Positions 23,843-33,532 are shown, counted from the stretch's first letter. The stretch is 64,000 nucleotides of DNA from Glycomyces artemisiae (GCF_003002955.1 NZ_PVTJ01000005.1:372001-436000); one strand, 5' to 3'. The notes: a model not told the origin generated them from the sequence alone. Numbers and translations are program-made.

Positions 23843-26386
23843 TTAGACGGATGCGGCCTTGAACCTAGCCGGCACGGGAGCGTCCATTTCGGTGCAGATC
23901 GCCTCGACCTCGCTGCGGTGTTCGCGGGCTGCGGCCGCGTCGCCGGCCCGGAGCCGCACCTCGGACATGATGTCGAGCGCCGCCGCCTCGGCGGCGCGGT
24001 ACCCGCCCTCGCGCGCCAGTTCGAGGATCAGGCCCGCATCCGCCTCTGCGGCGTCGGGCCGGTCGAGCGCGATGCTGGCGACGGCCCGCTCGACGAGCGC
24101 CCTGATCCGGGTCCCCGGGAGCCCGCCGTCCACCACCTCCAGCGCCCGCGCGGCGGCGTCCACCGCCTCCTCAGACCGCTTGAGGCCGTTGAGGGCAACG
24201 GCCACCGAGACGAGCCCGCTCGCCTTGGCGAGCCGGTCGCCCCGCAGCGCCGCCTGCCGCACCACCAGGTCCGCGTGCTCCAGCGCGTCGAGGTGGCGGC
24301 CGCGCGCCGAATGCAGTTCCGCGATGTACACCGCGCTTGACGCGCTGATCTCCCTGGCTCCCGCGTCCGCTTCGATCATCATGAGCCGGTTCAGGCACCG
24401 CTCCGCCGTCGCGACCGAACCGAGGCGGATCCACACCGACGTGAGGCTTCGGAGGTGCGAGGCCTGGAGGCGGACGTCGTCGACCTCCTCGGCGAGCTCC
24501 AGCGCCTCTTCGAGCAGCCGCAGCTCGACCCGCGGCCTCCCCATGTCGCCGTGGACGACTCCCAGCGCCCCGAGGTTGACGCTCACCGCCCGCGCCCTGC
24601 CGCCCTCGCGGTTCATGGCGAGCGCCGCCTCCCCGTGTTCGAGCGCGGCCCGGAGCCTGCCGAGGTTCCACGAGGCGAGCGCCAGGTTGTGATGCGCCGA
24701 CGCCCGCCCGAAGTCCCAGCCGAGCCGCTGCGACAGTTCGACCGCCCGTTCCGAATGGCGGATGACGGCCTCGAAATCGCGGTCCTTGACGTACGCCGTC
24801 GACATGAACAACGCGGCGGTCGCCTCGCCGGCCGGGCTCGCTTCGGCTCGCGCCCCGTGCAGCGCCGCCTGTCCGAGCGCCAGGAAGTCCGCGGCGCCCA
24901 TGTCCATGAACGCATGGCCGCGGAGCGTGTCCGCGAGTCGCCACGCGACCGAGCCGAAGCCGGCCTCGCCCGCGAAGCGGGCGACGGCGACGAGGTTCTC
25001 CCGCTCCTCCGCGAGCCACCGGCCGGCCCGCGCCGGGTCGTCGAGCCCGGGAACCGCGGCGGTCCCGGCGCCGCCGAGCAGCCTCGCGTACCCCGGATAC
25101 CGGCTCGTGCAAGCCGTATCGGCCGCGTCGAGATACCAGTCGAACAGGCGCCGGAGGACGCCGTCGCGGTCGGCCTCGGTCTCCTCCGCGGCCGCGAGCC
25201 CGGCCGCGAACTGCCGCACCAGGTCGTGCAGCCGGTACCGGCCCGGCGCGCGGGTCTCCACCAAGTGCACGTCCACAAGCGCTTCCAGCATGGCGGCCGT
25301 CCGCTCCGCGTCCGCCTCGCACAGCGCTGCGGCCGCGTGCACGTCGACATCGTCGCCGGGGGCGAGGCCCAGGCGCCGGAACAGGCGCCGGTGCGCGGGG
25401 TCGAGTTCGACGTACGAACCGCGCAGGGCCCCGGCGACGCCCTGGTGTCCCATACCGAACTCGTCGAGCAGGCCGTGTCCGGCGAGGCGTATCAGCAGGT
25501 CTTCGACCCGCCACTGCGGGCGGCTGCGCAGCCGTGCGGCCGCCAGGCCCATCGCCAGGGGGAGGCTCCCGCAGCGCTCGGCGATCGCGACGGCCTCTTC
25601 GTCGGTGATCCGATCGGCGACGGCCGCGCTGAGCATGGCCACCGCGTCGCGCATGGCCGGCGGCTCCAGCGCCATCGTGTACGCGCCCGCCAGCGGGGAG
25701 AGGTCGTGCCGGCTCGTCGCGAGCACGAGACTGCCGGGGACGCCCGGCAGCAGCGCCCCCAGCTGCTCTGCGCCCGCCGCGTTGTCGAACACCAGGAGCA
25801 CTCGGCGGTCGGCGACGGCGCTGCGGTACCGGGAGGTGAGCTCGTCGAGATCTGAGGGCAGCGGCCGGTCGGCGCCGTGGAGGCTCCGCAGGACGCGCGT
25901 CAGCACGGACTCGATGCCGCGGCGCGGCCCGGCCGGGTGCGTGAAACCGTGGAGGTCCACGAACACCTGCCCGTCCGGGAACCGGGGGGCGAGCGCGTGG
26001 GCGGCCCGCACCGCCAGCGAGGTCTTCCCGACTCCGGCCATGCCGTGGATTGCGACGACGGCGGCGCCTTCGTCCACCGCGGCGAACAGCGCGTCCATTT
26101 GCGGCCCGCGCCCGGCGAAGGCCGCCAGCGCCATCGGCAGTTCGCGCGGCACAGGGTCGGTCCGCCGCAGCTCGTCGGAGAGTCGGCCCCGGTCCGCCGC
26201 CCCCAGCCCCAGGGCCTCGGTGAGCAGCCGCAGCGTCTTCGGCTGCGGCCGGACCCTCCCGGATTCGATGTCCCTGACGGTGCGAATGCCCAGACCGGCT
26301 TTGGCGGCGAGCTCCTCCTGCGTCATCACCGCTCGCAGCCGGAGCGACCGGAGGTTGGTTCGGGCGTCGAACGCTCGGTCGGCCAT
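23843..26386 (-). CDS. XRE-HTH / NB-ARC / TPR regulator (STAND family), paralogue
   Basis: An 847-residue paralogue of the protein at 4788-7199, nearly collinear over HTH (MTQEELAAKAGLGIRTVRD), NB-ARC (Walker A GMAGVGKTS, Walker B RRVLLVFDNA) and the winged-helix linker (YRLHDLVRQFAAGL), with more divergent TPR-like repeats at the C-terminus. TATTAT lies seven bases before ATG 26386 without a ribosome-binding site, again suggesting a leaderless mRNA, as at its paralogue. Together the two genes bracket the biosynthetic region in opposite orientation. The repeats probably sense a ligand or partner protein. Confidence 0.85.
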   Translation of the reverse strand: MADRAFDARTNLRSLRLRAVMTQEELAAKAGLGIRTVRDIESGRVRPQPKTLRLLTEALGLGAADRGRLSDELRRTDPVPRELPMALAAFAGRGPQMDALFAAVDEGAAVVAIHGMAGVGKTSLAVRAAHALAPRFPDGQVFVDLHGFTHPAGPRRGIESVLTRVLRSLHGADRPLPSDLDELTSRYRSAVADRRVLLVFDNAAGAEQLGALLPGVPGSLVLATSRHDLSPLAGAYTMALEPPAMRDAVAMLSAAVADRITDEEAVAIAERCGSLPLAMGLAAARLRSRPQWRVEDLLIRLAGHGLLDEFGMGHQGVAGALRGSYVELDPAHRRLFRRLGLAPGDDVDVHAAAALCEADAERTAAMLEALVDVHLVETRAPGRYRLHDLVRQFAAGLAAAEETEADRDGVLRRLFDWYLDAADTACTSRYPGYARLLGGAGTAAVPGLDDPARAGRWLAEERENLVAVARFAGEAGFGSVAWRLADTLRGHAFMDMGAADFLALGQAALHGARAEASPAGEATAALFMSTAYVKDRDFEAVIRHSERAVELSQRLGWDFGRASAHHNLALASWNLGRLRAALEHGEAALAMNREGGRARAVSVNLGALGVVHGDMGRPRVELRLLEEALELAEEVDDVRLQASHLRSLTSVWIRLGSVATAERCLNRLMMIEADAGAREISASSAVYIAELHSARGRHLDALEHADLVVRQAALRGDRLAKASGLVSVAVALNGLKRSEEAVDAAARALEVVDGGLPGTRIRALVERAVASIALDRPDAAEADAGLILELAREGGYRAAEAAALDIMSEVRLRAGDAAAAREHRSEVEAICTEMDAPVPARFKAASV

Positions 26387-26454
26387 GGGGACATAATAGA
26401 CGCGACGCCCAATCGCACCCCGCGCCGCGAGCAGCACGCCGAGGCTGACGGGCT

Positions 26455-27108
26455 TCAGACCGGTGGGACGGGAGCGGGGCCATCGGGTTCGCGTTCGTCG
26501 ACGACCGCGACATCGGGGGCGAACCGGGCGACGGCGGCGGCGAGCACCCCGGCGCGGGCGGGGTGGAGGCGGGCGCTGCACTTGTGGATGCCGCCGGGGA
26601 GCCAGGCGGGGACGCCGTTGTCGCGGAGGTCGGCGGCCGTCCAGTGCCGCGCTTCGGCGGCCCTGCGGAAGTTGTCGGTGCGCTCGCCGCGCCGGACGAC
26701 GCCGATCCGAGGGGCCCAGGACTCGACGCCGAAGCGCTTGGCGCGTTGGCGCCACAGCACGACGCGGTCGACCTCGGCCCATTTCGCGCGGACCTTCGCG
26801 CCGTCCAGGAGGGTGATCCCGGCGGGGTCGAGGCGGGCGGCGGGGAGCGGGCGCAGGAGCATGAGGCTGCGGACCAGCGGGTAGCCGAGGAGGGCGAGGC
26901 CGAGGTAGAGCGGCGGCTGCCAGGCGTACGCCTCGGTCTCGTACATCCAGACGTAGCGGTCGCGGACCATGATCGTCTCGCCGCCCGCCGCGATCATCCA
27001 CAGGACCGTCCCGACCGCGACCGCCAGGCCGATCCCGGCCCAGGCCCAGGAGGCGCGCTCGATCGGGTTCCTGATCGTGACCTGTTCGCCCGCTGCCCGC
27101 TTCGCCAT
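26455..27108 (-). CDS. Membrane protein with PH-like domain
   Basis: A 217-residue protein with two N-terminal membrane helices (WAWAGIGLAVAVGTVLWMIAA and PPLYLGLALLGYPLVRSLML) followed by a bacterial PH-type domain: LDPAGITLLDGAKVRAKWAEVDRVVLW in part, with the characteristic W at the start of the domain's EV/VV strand. Function unknown. Start ATG 27108 is chosen for AGGGAC upstream and the topology. The gene lies 89 bases after the sulfotransferase gene on the same strand. Confidence 0.6.
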   Translation of the reverse strand: MAKRAAGEQVTIRNPIERASWAWAGIGLAVAVGTVLWMIAAGGETIMVRDRYVWMYETEAYAWQPPLYLGLALLGYPLVRSLMLLRPLPAARLDPAGITLLDGAKVRAKWAEVDRVVLWRQRAKRFGVESWAPRIGVVRRGERTDNFRRAAEARHWTAADLRDNGVPAWLPGGIHKCSARLHPARAGVLAAAVARFAPDVAVVDEREPDGPAPVPPV

Positions 27109-27197
27109 GTCCCTGTCCGCCCCCCTGTCGTCCTCAGAGACTATCGGGCCCGGACCGCGCCGGCCGCCGGCCGTGCTCGCGGCCGGGCCGCTCCTGC

Positions 27198-28400
27198 TCA
27201 GCTGTTGAGGGTCACGACCCAAGCGGTGTAGTCGCCGAACGCGGCCTCGATGTCGTCCTCGGTGAGGTCGAACTGGCGGATCGAGTACTCGTGCCTGCGG
27301 TCGGTGGCCGGGCGTGCGAGTGCGGCCGCGAGGTGCGCCGCGTCGGTGTCGCTCCACGTCGCGCCGAGCCGCCGGTACAGTTCCGGCACGTACTTGTCGG
27401 GGTCGGCGTTGAGCCGGTGGTACGGCACGTCCACGATGCTCTCGCGGTGGTCCTGCCGCCAGGTGCGGCCGCGCTCGACGGTCTCGGACATGACCTCCAG
27501 CGCCAGCCTGCCGATGGCGGGCCGGTCGATCTGCTTGAGGAACAGCGAGTACGACAGGTCGATGAGGGAGCACAGCGAGCCCATGACCGTGATCGGGTCC
27601 CGGTGGGTCCACACGAACACCGCGTCGGGGAACACCTGCTTGATCGTAGCCATCTCCCCGAGGTCCAAGGGGTTCTTCAGGATCCAGCGGCGGCGCTCGC
27701 GCCCGTGCTGGAGGACCTGGAGGACCTCCTTGAGGTACCGGTAGTCCGGCGCGGCGTCGCGTTCGCCGAGCCAGCGCTGGTACTTCGGCATCGGCGAGTG
27801 GTACAGGACGTGGTACATGCCCTGGGGGAGCAGGAGGATGCTCTCCTCGGCCTTGGTCGCCTCGACCGGGTGGACGATGTCGAAGTCGGGGGCCCACTTG
27901 GTGACCACCTTGGCCTTCTCGGCGAGCTTGACGCGCTGGCGCTCGACCTCGGGCGCGACCGGCAGGTCGGGGTGGGCCATCTCCCAGCGCAGCGGTCCGC
28001 GGTGGGCGGGTGCGGCGGCGAGGATGCGGTGGGCGAGGGTCGTGGCGGTGCGGGGCAGGCCCACGACGAAGACGGGCCGCTCGATCGGCTCGGCGCCGAT
28101 CCCGGGGTGCTCCTGGTGCAGCCTTCGCACGCGCAGGCGGGTCACGAGGCGCTGCCGGGCGTCGTTGAGGCTGCTGATCCAGCCGATGGGCGTGAGCCCG
28201 GGGACATCGGCGACGCATCCGAGCAGGAACCGGAACTCCTCGATCCAGTCCTGATCGGACTTGTCGGCTTCGACGCCGGCTTCGCGCTGCGCGGCGGCCA
28301 CCGCCTTGTCCCATGCGGCGTCGGGGTCGCGGCGCGAGCGCGCCACCGGTGCCATGAGCGCGTTGGTCAGGGCGAGTGCGGGTGTGGTGCGGCGGGCCAT
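27198..28400 (-). CDS. Stf-type sulfotransferase family protein
   Basis: A 400-residue protein with the PAPS 5'-phosphosulfate loop VFVVGLPRTATTLAHRIL and the 3'-phosphate region VWTHRDPITVMGSLCSL. The length and the WEMAHPDLP and LKNPLDLGEM segments match the actinobacterial group that includes mycobacterial Stf3. Members sulfate lipids, sterol-like or small hydroxylated molecules. It is not adjacent to other tailoring enzymes here and is monocistronic or paired with the downstream PH-like gene, so its substrate is open. Confidence 0.85.
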   Translation of the reverse strand: MARRTTPALALTNALMAPVARSRRDPDAAWDKAVAAAQREAGVEADKSDQDWIEEFRFLLGCVADVPGLTPIGWISSLNDARQRLVTRLRVRRLHQEHPGIGAEPIERPVFVVGLPRTATTLAHRILAAAPAHRGPLRWEMAHPDLPVAPEVERQRVKLAEKAKVVTKWAPDFDIVHPVEATKAEESILLLPQGMYHVLYHSPMPKYQRWLGERDAAPDYRYLKEVLQVLQHGRERRRWILKNPLDLGEMATIKQVFPDAVFVWTHRDPITVMGSLCSLIDLSYSLFLKQIDRPAIGRLALEVMSETVERGRTWRQDHRESIVDVPYHRLNADPDKYVPELYRRLGATWSDTDAAHLAAALARPATDRRHEYSIRQFDLTEDDIEAAFGDYTAWVVTLNS

Positions 28401-28594
28401 GGGGATCGGTTCCCTTCGGGGAGGGGCGGATTGCTCAGCATCCTATGTCCGCCGGTGCCGGTTCCTACCGGAAGGTCCGGTCACGGAGGCGGCTGCGGGC
28501 CGCGCCGAGCCGCCCCGACCGGGCGCAGACGGGCCTCCCGATCCCTCCGGTCCGCCGTCGTCGCCGACGGGGCGTGCAGCGCAGCAGGCTTGCA

Positions 28595-28620
28595 TAGCGC
28601 ATTAACTAATGCGATACTAT
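28595..28620 (+). promoter_or_regulatory. LacI-type operator overlapping a -10 box
   Basis: TAGCGCATTA, two bases AC, then TAATGCGATA (28595-28616), an almost perfect 22-bp palindrome. Its right edge overlaps TACTAT (28615-28620), a good -10 box ahead of the lipoprotein gene. The site has the same length and near-identical sequence as 33533-33554, next to a LacI gene. Confidence 0.75.
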
Positions 28621-28663
28621 CAATCCTCGTCGAAGGACGGAACCAGTCGCGAAGGAGCGGGCA

Positions 28664-29698
28664 GTGGACGTCGTGCGCAATGAGGCGCGCCCCTTCACCA
28701 GGGCGTTCATCACCATCGGCTGCGTCTTCGCGGCCGCCCTGGCCCTCGCGGCCTGCAGCCCCGAGGCCGAGCCGCCCGCCGCGCCCGAGCCGACGCCGGG
28801 CGGCTGCGCCGACGCCGCGCCGGACGAGTCGGCGGCGGTCGCGTCCGTCGACGGGCACCCGGTCACCGCGGCCGAACTCGCCGCCTACGCCGACGCGAAC
28901 GCCTTCCCGATCGGCACCGAAGCCGAGGCGCGCACGGCCCTGGACGCCCTCATACGCTTCAAGGCCGCGCAGGTCGAGGCCTTCGAGCGCGGCCTCACGT
29001 CGGCGGTCGAGTACGGCGACCTCCTCCGCGGCCTCGCATGCGGCAACGGCGAACGCGAAGCCGCCATCGCCGAGGGCCGGGCGGTCTACGGGGTCGCCGA
29101 GCACGACGCCGAGACGTACCTGGCCTACACCGAGAGCTCCGTCCGGGACGCACTGCTCAACGCGCTCGCGGCCGAAGGCGCCCTCGGCCCCACCGAGGAC
29201 GAGCTCGCGGACTTCTACGAGCGCAGCAAGGACGAGTACGCGCGCGGCCAGGACGCCATCGGCCTCCAGGTCCTGCGCTTCGAGACCTCCGCGGCCGGGT
29301 CCGCCGCCGCCGACGACGTCCTCGCCCGCACCGCGGCGGGCGAGCCGTGGGCCGAGGTCGCCGCCGACCATGCCGCCGATGCGGCGCTGCTCGACGCCCA
29401 TCCGCTCGCGATCGACGACGCGAACGCCTACGACCTGTCGAAATACCAGAGCTCCCTCTTCATCGCCGCCGACGCGCTCGCCGTCGGTGAGACCGCCCTC
29501 GTCACCGACGACCTCGCCGGCGGGCTCCTGGTCCTCCACTGCGAGCGCCGCGACGACGGCGGTTTCCTGCCCCTCGACGAGGTCCGGCCGGAACTCGTCC
29601 TCCGCTTCCAGGACGAGGCCTTCGAGCTGCACCTCGACGGCCTCGTCGCCGACGCCGGGATCGAGACGGCGGACGCGGTCCTGCCGCTCCTCGGCTGA
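28664..29698 (+). CDS. SurA/PrsA-like (parvulin-type) lipoprotein chaperone
   Basis: A 344-residue lipoprotein: lipobox LALAAC (Cys about residue 31), a SurA-N-like helical region (ASVDGHPVTAAELAAYADANAF) and a C-terminal parvulin-like domain (IGLQVLRFETSAAGSAAADDVLARTAAGEPWAEVA). It would assist folding of exported proteins at the outer face of the membrane. GTG 28664 has GAAGGAG upstream. It is followed 33 bases later by the secreted beta-helix protein and shares its promoter and operator, so it may be a dedicated foldase for that large extracellular enzyme. Isomerase activity is not certain. Confidence 0.7.
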   Translation: MDVVRNEARPFTRAFITIGCVFAAALALAACSPEAEPPAAPEPTPGGCADAAPDESAAVASVDGHPVTAAELAAYADANAFPIGTEAEARTALDALIRFKAAQVEAFERGLTSAVEYGDLLRGLACGNGEREAAIAEGRAVYGVAEHDAETYLAYTESSVRDALLNALAAEGALGPTEDELADFYERSKDEYARGQDAIGLQVLRFETSAAGSAAADDVLARTAAGEPWAEVAADHAADAALLDAHPLAIDDANAYDLSKYQSSLFIAADALAVGETALVTDDLAGGLLVLHCERRDDGGFLPLDEVRPELVLRFQDEAFELHLDGLVADAGIETADAVLPLLG

Positions 29699-29731
29699 CC
29701 ACCCGACCGACAACCGCACCAAGGAGAACCA

Positions 29732-32215
29732 GTGAGACCCATACGACCGGCGATCCGCCGGGCGCTCGTGACCGCCGCCGCGGCGGCGACCGCCGTCGCG
29801 GCCCTCGCCGCCCCGGCGCCCGCCGCGCCCGCGAACCTCGTCCTCAACGGCGGCTTCGAAACCGGCACCACCGCGTCGTGGACGCCCTGGCCCGCGGGCG
29901 GTGCGACCGTCGCCGCCACCGGGTCCTTCGAAGGCGCGCACCACGCCGTCCTCCCGGCGGGCGCCAGCCTCGCCCAGACCGTCCAGGGGCTCGCCTCCGG
30001 CCAGGACTACCTCGCCACCGGCCGCTACCGCAGCGACGACGCCGAGTCCTTCTTCGTGGGGCTCCGGTACTTCGACGCGTCCCACCCCGGCGTCGTCGAG
30101 GCCGAGAAGTCCTACGCCGAGTCGGCCGAGTGGACCCGCTTCGGCATCCCCTTCACCACCGGCGACGGCCGCACCCAGGTCGGGCTCCTCGCGCAGAACG
30201 CCGGCACCGGCTCAGGCCACCTCGACGACGTGCGCCTCTACGAGCTCTCCGGGGCCCGCTCCGACATCCAGGACCTCTCCCTGGAGGCCGCGACGATCCC
30301 CGACGACGGCTCCGCCGCCTGGGACTCGCTCCAGACCGCGCTCGCGGAGGCGGACGCCGCGTACTGGGACTTCGGGCTGCCCGATGCCGACGTGGCCGCC
30401 GCGGCCGCGGCGCTGGAGGACGCGGTCCGGGCCTTCGATCCGCCGCCGCCGGACGGGATCGCCTCCCCGGGCGACACCGCCTACTACGTCTCCAGCTCCG
30501 AAGGGGACGACGGCAATGACGGCCTGAGTCCCGAGACCCCCTGGGAGAGCCTCGAAAAGCTCAATGCCAGCACGTTCGCCGCCGGCGACGAGATCCTCCT
30601 CAAGGCCGGGGACTCCTGGGAGGGCACCGTGCTCCACCCCCGCGGCTCCGGTGAGGAAGGCGCCCCGATCACCCTCGGCAAGTACGGCGGCGAGGACCGC
30701 CCGTACCTCAACGCCCAGGACGCGAGCGTCGAGATGGACACCTACAACCTCGTCAAGGGCGAGGACAGCCACCTGGAGCCCTACACCCAGGAGTTCTACA
30801 CCACCGTCTACCTCGCCGACCAGGAGCACTGGACGATCCGGGACCTAGAGGTCGCCAACCACGCGGCAGGCTGGACCGACCTGAACGGCGACGCGAAGCT
30901 GCGCAGCGGCATCATGGTCATGAACGACAACGCCGGGACGCTCTCGGGGATACAGGTGCTCGACAACGAGGTCCACCACGTCCTCGGCGACAAGGCCGCC
31001 AAGACCTACTGGGGCGGCGCCGGCATCGTCTTCACCGTCATGCTCAAGTCACCCGACGCGGCCGTGCCCTCCAACTACGACGGCCTCCTCGTCGAGGGCA
31101 ACTACGTGCACGACACGAACCGGCAGGGCATCGTCACCAACTCCCGGCAGAACCTGCGCCCCGACATCGACCACCTCGGCGACCTCGCCGACGCCGTCGA
31201 GAAGGGACTGTCGCCCTGGTATCCGAGCACCGACGTCGTCATCCGCGACAACTACGTCGCCGATGTCGCCGGGGACGGCATCCTCCCGCAGGTCACCCAG
31301 GGGGCCCTGGTCGAGCGGAACACCGTGGACGGCTTCAACCTCCGCAGCGGCGGCGCCAGCGCCGGCATCTGGGCCTGGAACGCCGACGACACGGTCTTCC
31401 AGTTCAACGAGGCGTTCGGCGGCCACACCACCCATGACGGCCAGGGCTACGACGTCGACTACGGCCAGACCGGCACGATCTACCAGTACAACTACTCGCA
31501 CGACAACGACGGCGGGTTCATCCTGTTCTGCTCGCCGGGCCAGGGCAGCGACCCGGAATCGCCCGGCGGCGGCGTCCGCTCCCAGGACGCGGTGGTGCGC
31601 TACAACATCAGCCAGAACGACCGCGCCCGCTCGTTCATGTTCTCCGGCTACTCGGACGGCGCCCTGATCTACAACAACACCGTCTACCAGGGCCCGGGCA
31701 TCAACGCCCGACCGGTGGACTTCTGGGCCTGGAACGACACCTATCCGACCTCGGCGTCGTTCTACAACAACGTGTTCCACCTCGACAGCGCCGGTCCGTG
31801 GAACTTCCAGGACCAGGGACTGTCGATGCAGGGGGTCGTGTTCGACTCCAACACGATCTACGGCGTCCACTCCGCGGGCGAGCCCGCGGATCCGAACAAG
31901 TCCACCGAGGACCCGCTGCTCGCCGCGCCGGGCACCGGCACCACGAACACGCCCGTCGGCGGCTCCTACGAGCGGCCGTCGCTCGACGGGTACGCGCTGC
32001 AAGAGGGCTCTCCCGCCATCGGGACCGGCGTGATCGTCGAGACCGCCGACGGCACCGTCATCGGCGGCCTGGCCCCGAACGGCGGCCGCGACTACTGGGG
32101 GAACCCGGTCGTCCCGGGCGTGCCCCCGACCCGCGGCGCGTGGAGCGCGGAGCGGGACCGGGGCGGGAACGGCCATGGAAACCACTGTGGCAGAGGCAAT
32201 CCGAACCACTGCTAG
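29732..32215 (+). CDS. Secreted right-handed beta-helix polysaccharide-degrading protein with N-terminal CBM-like domain
   Basis: An 827-residue exported protein: signal peptide (1-32, AAPAPAAPA), a jelly-roll CBM-like domain (NLVLNGGFETGTTASWTPW to about 170), a helical linker (LSLEAATIPDDGSAAW ...) and, after YYVSSSEGDDGNDGLSPETPW, a parallel beta-helix of about 500 residues with recurring Asn-turns (VLDNEVHHV, VEGNYVHDTNRQG, IRDNYVADV, YNNTVYQG). The SxxGxDxNDGxSPxxPW opening is typical of DUF1565/pectate-lyase-like helices. The C-terminus ends in a short tail rich in Gly, Asn, His and Cys (GNGHGNHCGRGNPNHC). Substrate is probably a plant polysaccharide. GTG 29732 has AAGGAG upstream. Confidence 0.82.
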   Translation: MRPIRPAIRRALVTAAAAATAVAALAAPAPAAPANLVLNGGFETGTTASWTPWPAGGATVAATGSFEGAHHAVLPAGASLAQTVQGLASGQDYLATGRYRSDDAESFFVGLRYFDASHPGVVEAEKSYAESAEWTRFGIPFTTGDGRTQVGLLAQNAGTGSGHLDDVRLYELSGARSDIQDLSLEAATIPDDGSAAWDSLQTALAEADAAYWDFGLPDADVAAAAAALEDAVRAFDPPPPDGIASPGDTAYYVSSSEGDDGNDGLSPETPWESLEKLNASTFAAGDEILLKAGDSWEGTVLHPRGSGEEGAPITLGKYGGEDRPYLNAQDASVEMDTYNLVKGEDSHLEPYTQEFYTTVYLADQEHWTIRDLEVANHAAGWTDLNGDAKLRSGIMVMNDNAGTLSGIQVLDNEVHHVLGDKAAKTYWGGAGIVFTVMLKSPDAAVPSNYDGLLVEGNYVHDTNRQGIVTNSRQNLRPDIDHLGDLADAVEKGLSPWYPSTDVVIRDNYVADVAGDGILPQVTQGALVERNTVDGFNLRSGGASAGIWAWNADDTVFQFNEAFGGHTTHDGQGYDVDYGQTGTIYQYNYSHDNDGGFILFCSPGQGSDPESPGGGVRSQDAVVRYNISQNDRARSFMFSGYSDGALIYNNTVYQGPGINARPVDFWAWNDTYPTSASFYNNVFHLDSAGPWNFQDQGLSMQGVVFDSNTIYGVHSAGEPADPNKSTEDPLLAAPGTGTTNTPVGGSYERPSLDGYALQEGSPAIGTGVIVETADGTVIGGLAPNGGRDYWGNPVVPGVPPTRGAWSAERDRGGNGHGNHCGRGNPNHC

Positions 32216-32218
32216 CGA

Positions 32219-32248
32219 ACGGCGGCCCCGCCTCGGCGGGGCCGCCGT
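32219..32248 (+). terminator. Terminator hairpin after the beta-helix gene
   Basis: A perfect GC stem of about 13-14 pairs (32219-32232 with 32235-32248) with a minimal loop starts four bases after the stop codon. No T run follows; it is also positioned to end the convergent LacI transcript. Confidence 0.7.
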
Positions 32249-32301
32249 GCTTCCCCGGCGGTCGGCCGCCGGTGCGTCCGCGGACCGCCGCACCCGGCCT
32301 T

Positions 32302-33372
32302 CTACCTCGCGGCGCCGATCGTCTCCGCCTCGCGCAGACCGCATTCCAGGCGGGCCCGCACCGGCGCCGCGTCCGGGTCTGCCAGCAGCTGCACCAGCAG
32401 GTCGACCGACTTGCGGCCCATCTCGCGGCGCGGGATCGACAGCTCGCTGATCTCGGCGACCCCCGGCAGCTCGGGTGTCCCGCTCAGCCCGACGAGCGAG
32501 TAGTCCCGCGGCGCCGCCAGGGCCCGCCCGGCGGCCGCCTCGCGGATCGCGACCGCGTCCAGGGACTTCTCCACCACCAGGGCCGTCAGGCCGCGTTCGG
32601 TCATCCAGTCGACGGCGGCGCCGGGCCCCTCCAGCCGCTCGGAGCCGGTCGGGCCGTCGCCGAGCGCGGCCACGGCGGGATCGATCCCGTTGCGGGCGGC
32701 GCCTTCGGCGAACCCGGCTCTGCGGCCCGGCACCGGCTCCTCGGCTCCGGTGTCCTCCACCATCCCGATGCGGCGGTGCCCGAGTCCGGCGAGGCGGTCG
32801 ACGATGCCGGCCACGGCGCCCCGGTAGTCGGCGGCCACGAAGGACATCGGCACGTCGGCGATGTCGCGCTCGCCGATGAACACGAACGGGTAGCGCTCGG
32901 TGTCGAGCCGGCGGATCTCGTCGTGCTTCTCGCCCCAGCCCAGCAGTATCCCGCCGTCGGCCAGTTGGAGGCCGTTGGCGCCGCCGGGGAACACCGAGCG
33001 CTCCCCGGCCGCGTTCTTGGCGGCCGTGAGCATGAGCAGGTTGTACCCGGCCTGTTCCGAGGCCTCCTCGACGCCGACCAGGAACTCGTAGAAGAAGTCC
33101 TCCTGGACCAGCGGGAACAGTCGCTGCCAGGAGAAGACCCCGATGAGTCGGTTCGACCCGCCGGCGAGGTTGCGCGCGGCGAGGTTGGGGGAGTAGTCGA
33201 GTTCGCGGACGGCATCGAGGACCCGCTGCCTGGTGCGGTCCGAGATGCGGATGTTGCCGTACTGGCGATTGTTGAGGACCGCCGAGACGATCGCAGGGGA
33301 GACGCCGGCGTGCTTGGCGACATCGGCCTGCGTGACCTTCCGCCGCCCGCTGCCTTTCGCCGTGGTTGCCAT
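32302..33372 (-). CDS. LacI-family repressor of the polysaccharide regulon
   Basis: A 356-residue regulator with an N-terminal LacI HTH (VTQADVAKHAGVSPAIVSAVLNN, hinge NLAARNLAGG) and a periplasmic-binding-like sensor domain (IGVFSWQRLF onward, YSLVGLSGTPELPG near the end). It is divergent from the FAD-oxidoreductase operon and convergent with the beta-helix gene. Two 22-bp palindromes, in front of the operons on either side, are its likely operators. A half-site at 33447-33456 near its own start suggests autoregulation. The inducer is probably an oligosaccharide released by the beta-helix enzyme. Confidence 0.87.
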   Translation of the reverse strand: MATTAKGSGRRKVTQADVAKHAGVSPAIVSAVLNNRQYGNIRISDRTRQRVLDAVRELDYSPNLAARNLAGGSNRLIGVFSWQRLFPLVQEDFFYEFLVGVEEASEQAGYNLLMLTAAKNAAGERSVFPGGANGLQLADGGILLGWGEKHDEIRRLDTERYPFVFIGERDIADVPMSFVAADYRGAVAGIVDRLAGLGHRRIGMVEDTGAEEPVPGRRAGFAEGAARNGIDPAVAALGDGPTGSERLEGPGAAVDWMTERGLTALVVEKSLDAVAIREAAAGRALAAPRDYSLVGLSGTPELPGVAEISELSIPRREMGRKSVDLLVQLLADPDAAPVRARLECGLREAETIGAAR

Positions 33373-33446
33373 GCCCGCTCCCTGCTCGTTCGTCCGCTTC
33401 GCCCTCGGTCCGGGCTCCTCGCGAGCCTAGCAACTCGCATCACCCT

Positions 33447-33456
33447 GTGCGCATTA
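33447..33456. promoter_or_regulatory. Operator half-site near the LacI gene
   Basis: GTGCGCATTA matches eight of ten positions of the left arm of the two full operators; the right arm is degenerate. It sits 75 bases upstream of the LacI start codon. Confidence 0.35.
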
Positions 33457-33532
33457 CCTTGCGGCGCATCGATTTCTCCGCACCCGGCGGCGACCCGCCG
33501 GAGCTGCGCGGCAACGATACGACAGCCGCTTG

